14,799 bases of DNA, from NCBI RefSeq assembly GCF_959025735.1, contig NZ_CAUFJQ010000043.1, positions 1 to 14,799 on the forward strand, written 5' to 3'. A program made the position numbers and the translations under genes. This stretch comes from an uncultured Streptococcus sp. GTDB lineage: Bacteria; Bacillota; Bacilli; Lactobacillales; Streptococcaceae. This document shows, piece by piece, positions 14,582 to 14,799 of the stretch (position 1 is the first letter of the stretch; each line of letters begins with the position of its first letter). The notes beneath the pieces are model-generated. The model searched no databases. It saw nothing but the letters and a program-made list of their open reading frames with translations, and was not told the DNA's origin.

Positions 14582-14613
14582 AGGCTGGACAGATTTTGCC
14601 CAGCCTCTTTTTT
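14582..14613. terminator. hairpin with T-run between pepN and the kinase gene
   Basis: AGGCTGG (14582-14588) pairs with CCAGCCT (14600-14606), followed on the plus strand by C and six Ts (14608-14613). On the minus strand it lies about 45 nt after the kinase stop but has only three Ts. It may act in both directions. Confidence 0.55.
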
Positions 14614-14651
14614 ATAAATGACCTGAATAAGACCTCAAAGGAGAAGAATCA

Positions 14652-14799
14652 TTAGTTTACTGGACTTGGTAAGAGGATCTCCGTTCGATAATGGCCATTT
14701 TCTTTGAATCGTTTGATAGTTCCTTGGTATTCTTGTACTAGGGCATCAACGTTTCGCAAGCCCCAACCATCTCTTTGACGTGTTTTACGAGTCTCTTGT
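14652..14799 (-). CDS. sensor histidine kinase, GHKL ATPase domain (C-terminal fragment)
   Basis: Only the last 48 residues plus the stop codon lie in the window; the gene continues beyond the right edge. The fragment contains RDGWGLRNVDALVQEYQG followed by a basic stretch and a beta-like ending, RTEILLPSPVN. The GxGLxN pattern, here GWGLRNV, is the G2 box of the ATP lid of GHKL kinases (HATPase_c_5 type), as in AgrC/ComD-like peptide-sensing kinases and LytTR-partner kinases. The sensor part, the phosphorylated His and the response regulator are not visible, so the signal cannot be named. It converges on pepN, with the hairpins at 14582-14606 and 14128-14159 between them. Confidence 0.72.
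   Translation of the reverse strand, partial: QETRKTRQRDGWGLRNVDALVQEYQGTIKRFKENGHYRTEILLPSPVN

Noticed and set aside
14120..14651. CRISPR array, insertion sequence or tRNA-like gene in the gene-free region
   Set aside because: There are no regularly spaced direct repeats, no transposase remnant and no T-loop/CCA pattern; the inverted repeats are better explained by hairpins and a small repeat element.

Overview
The window is ordinary low-GC Gram-positive chromosome, almost certainly a viridans Streptococcus of the mitis/sanguinis type. The evidence is the SpxA1-type Spx protein, the truB-ribF pair, a pst operon with two pstB genes, an oral-streptococcal-style flavoprotein disulfide reductase, strong AAGGAG-type ribosome binding sites, TGn-TATAAT promoters and characteristic structured intergenic repeats. 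The species cannot be fixed from the sequence alone.

Layout. (1) 1-1317, minus strand: a complete FAD disulfide reductase related to RclA/Har (hypothiocyanous acid resistance), divergent from (2) truB and ribF (1498-3334, plus), which modify tRNA U55 and make FMN/FAD. The end of ribF runs into a structured intergenic repeat (3312-3493) that ends in a terminator. (3) 3576-6401, plus: a housekeeping/stress operon of spxA1, a UPF0223 gene, an inositol monophosphatase-family gene and an RsmF-type rRNA m5C methyltransferase, packed with 12 bp, overlapping and 0 bp junctions behind one good promoter. (4) 6509-11445, plus: the complete high-affinity phosphate system pstS-pstC-pstA-pstB1-pstB2-phoU, closed by a terminator at 11469-11500. 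(5) 11576-14119: pepN, a large M1 aminopeptidase with its own promoter. (6) 14120-14651: a gene-free stretch with several hairpins, a roughly 140-bp structured element with terminal inverted repeats, and a piece resembling the repeat after ribF. (7) 14652-14799, minus: the last 48 residues of a GHKL-type sensor histidine kinase, convergent with pepN.

How they work together. PstS captures phosphate outside the membrane, PstC/PstA form the channel, PstB1/PstB2 hydrolyse ATP, and PhoU links uptake to signalling. The reductase and SpxA1 both belong to thiol/oxidative stress defence, fitting an organism that makes peroxide and meets hypothiocyanous acid in the mouth, but they are in separate transcription units.

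I found no convincing undescribed multigene system. The points most worth a second look are the Arg in place of the switch-loop His in the second PstB, the near-perfect palindrome in front of pstS, the repeat hairpin that supplies the ribF stop codon, and the multi-hairpin element after pepN with mutually exclusive pairings.
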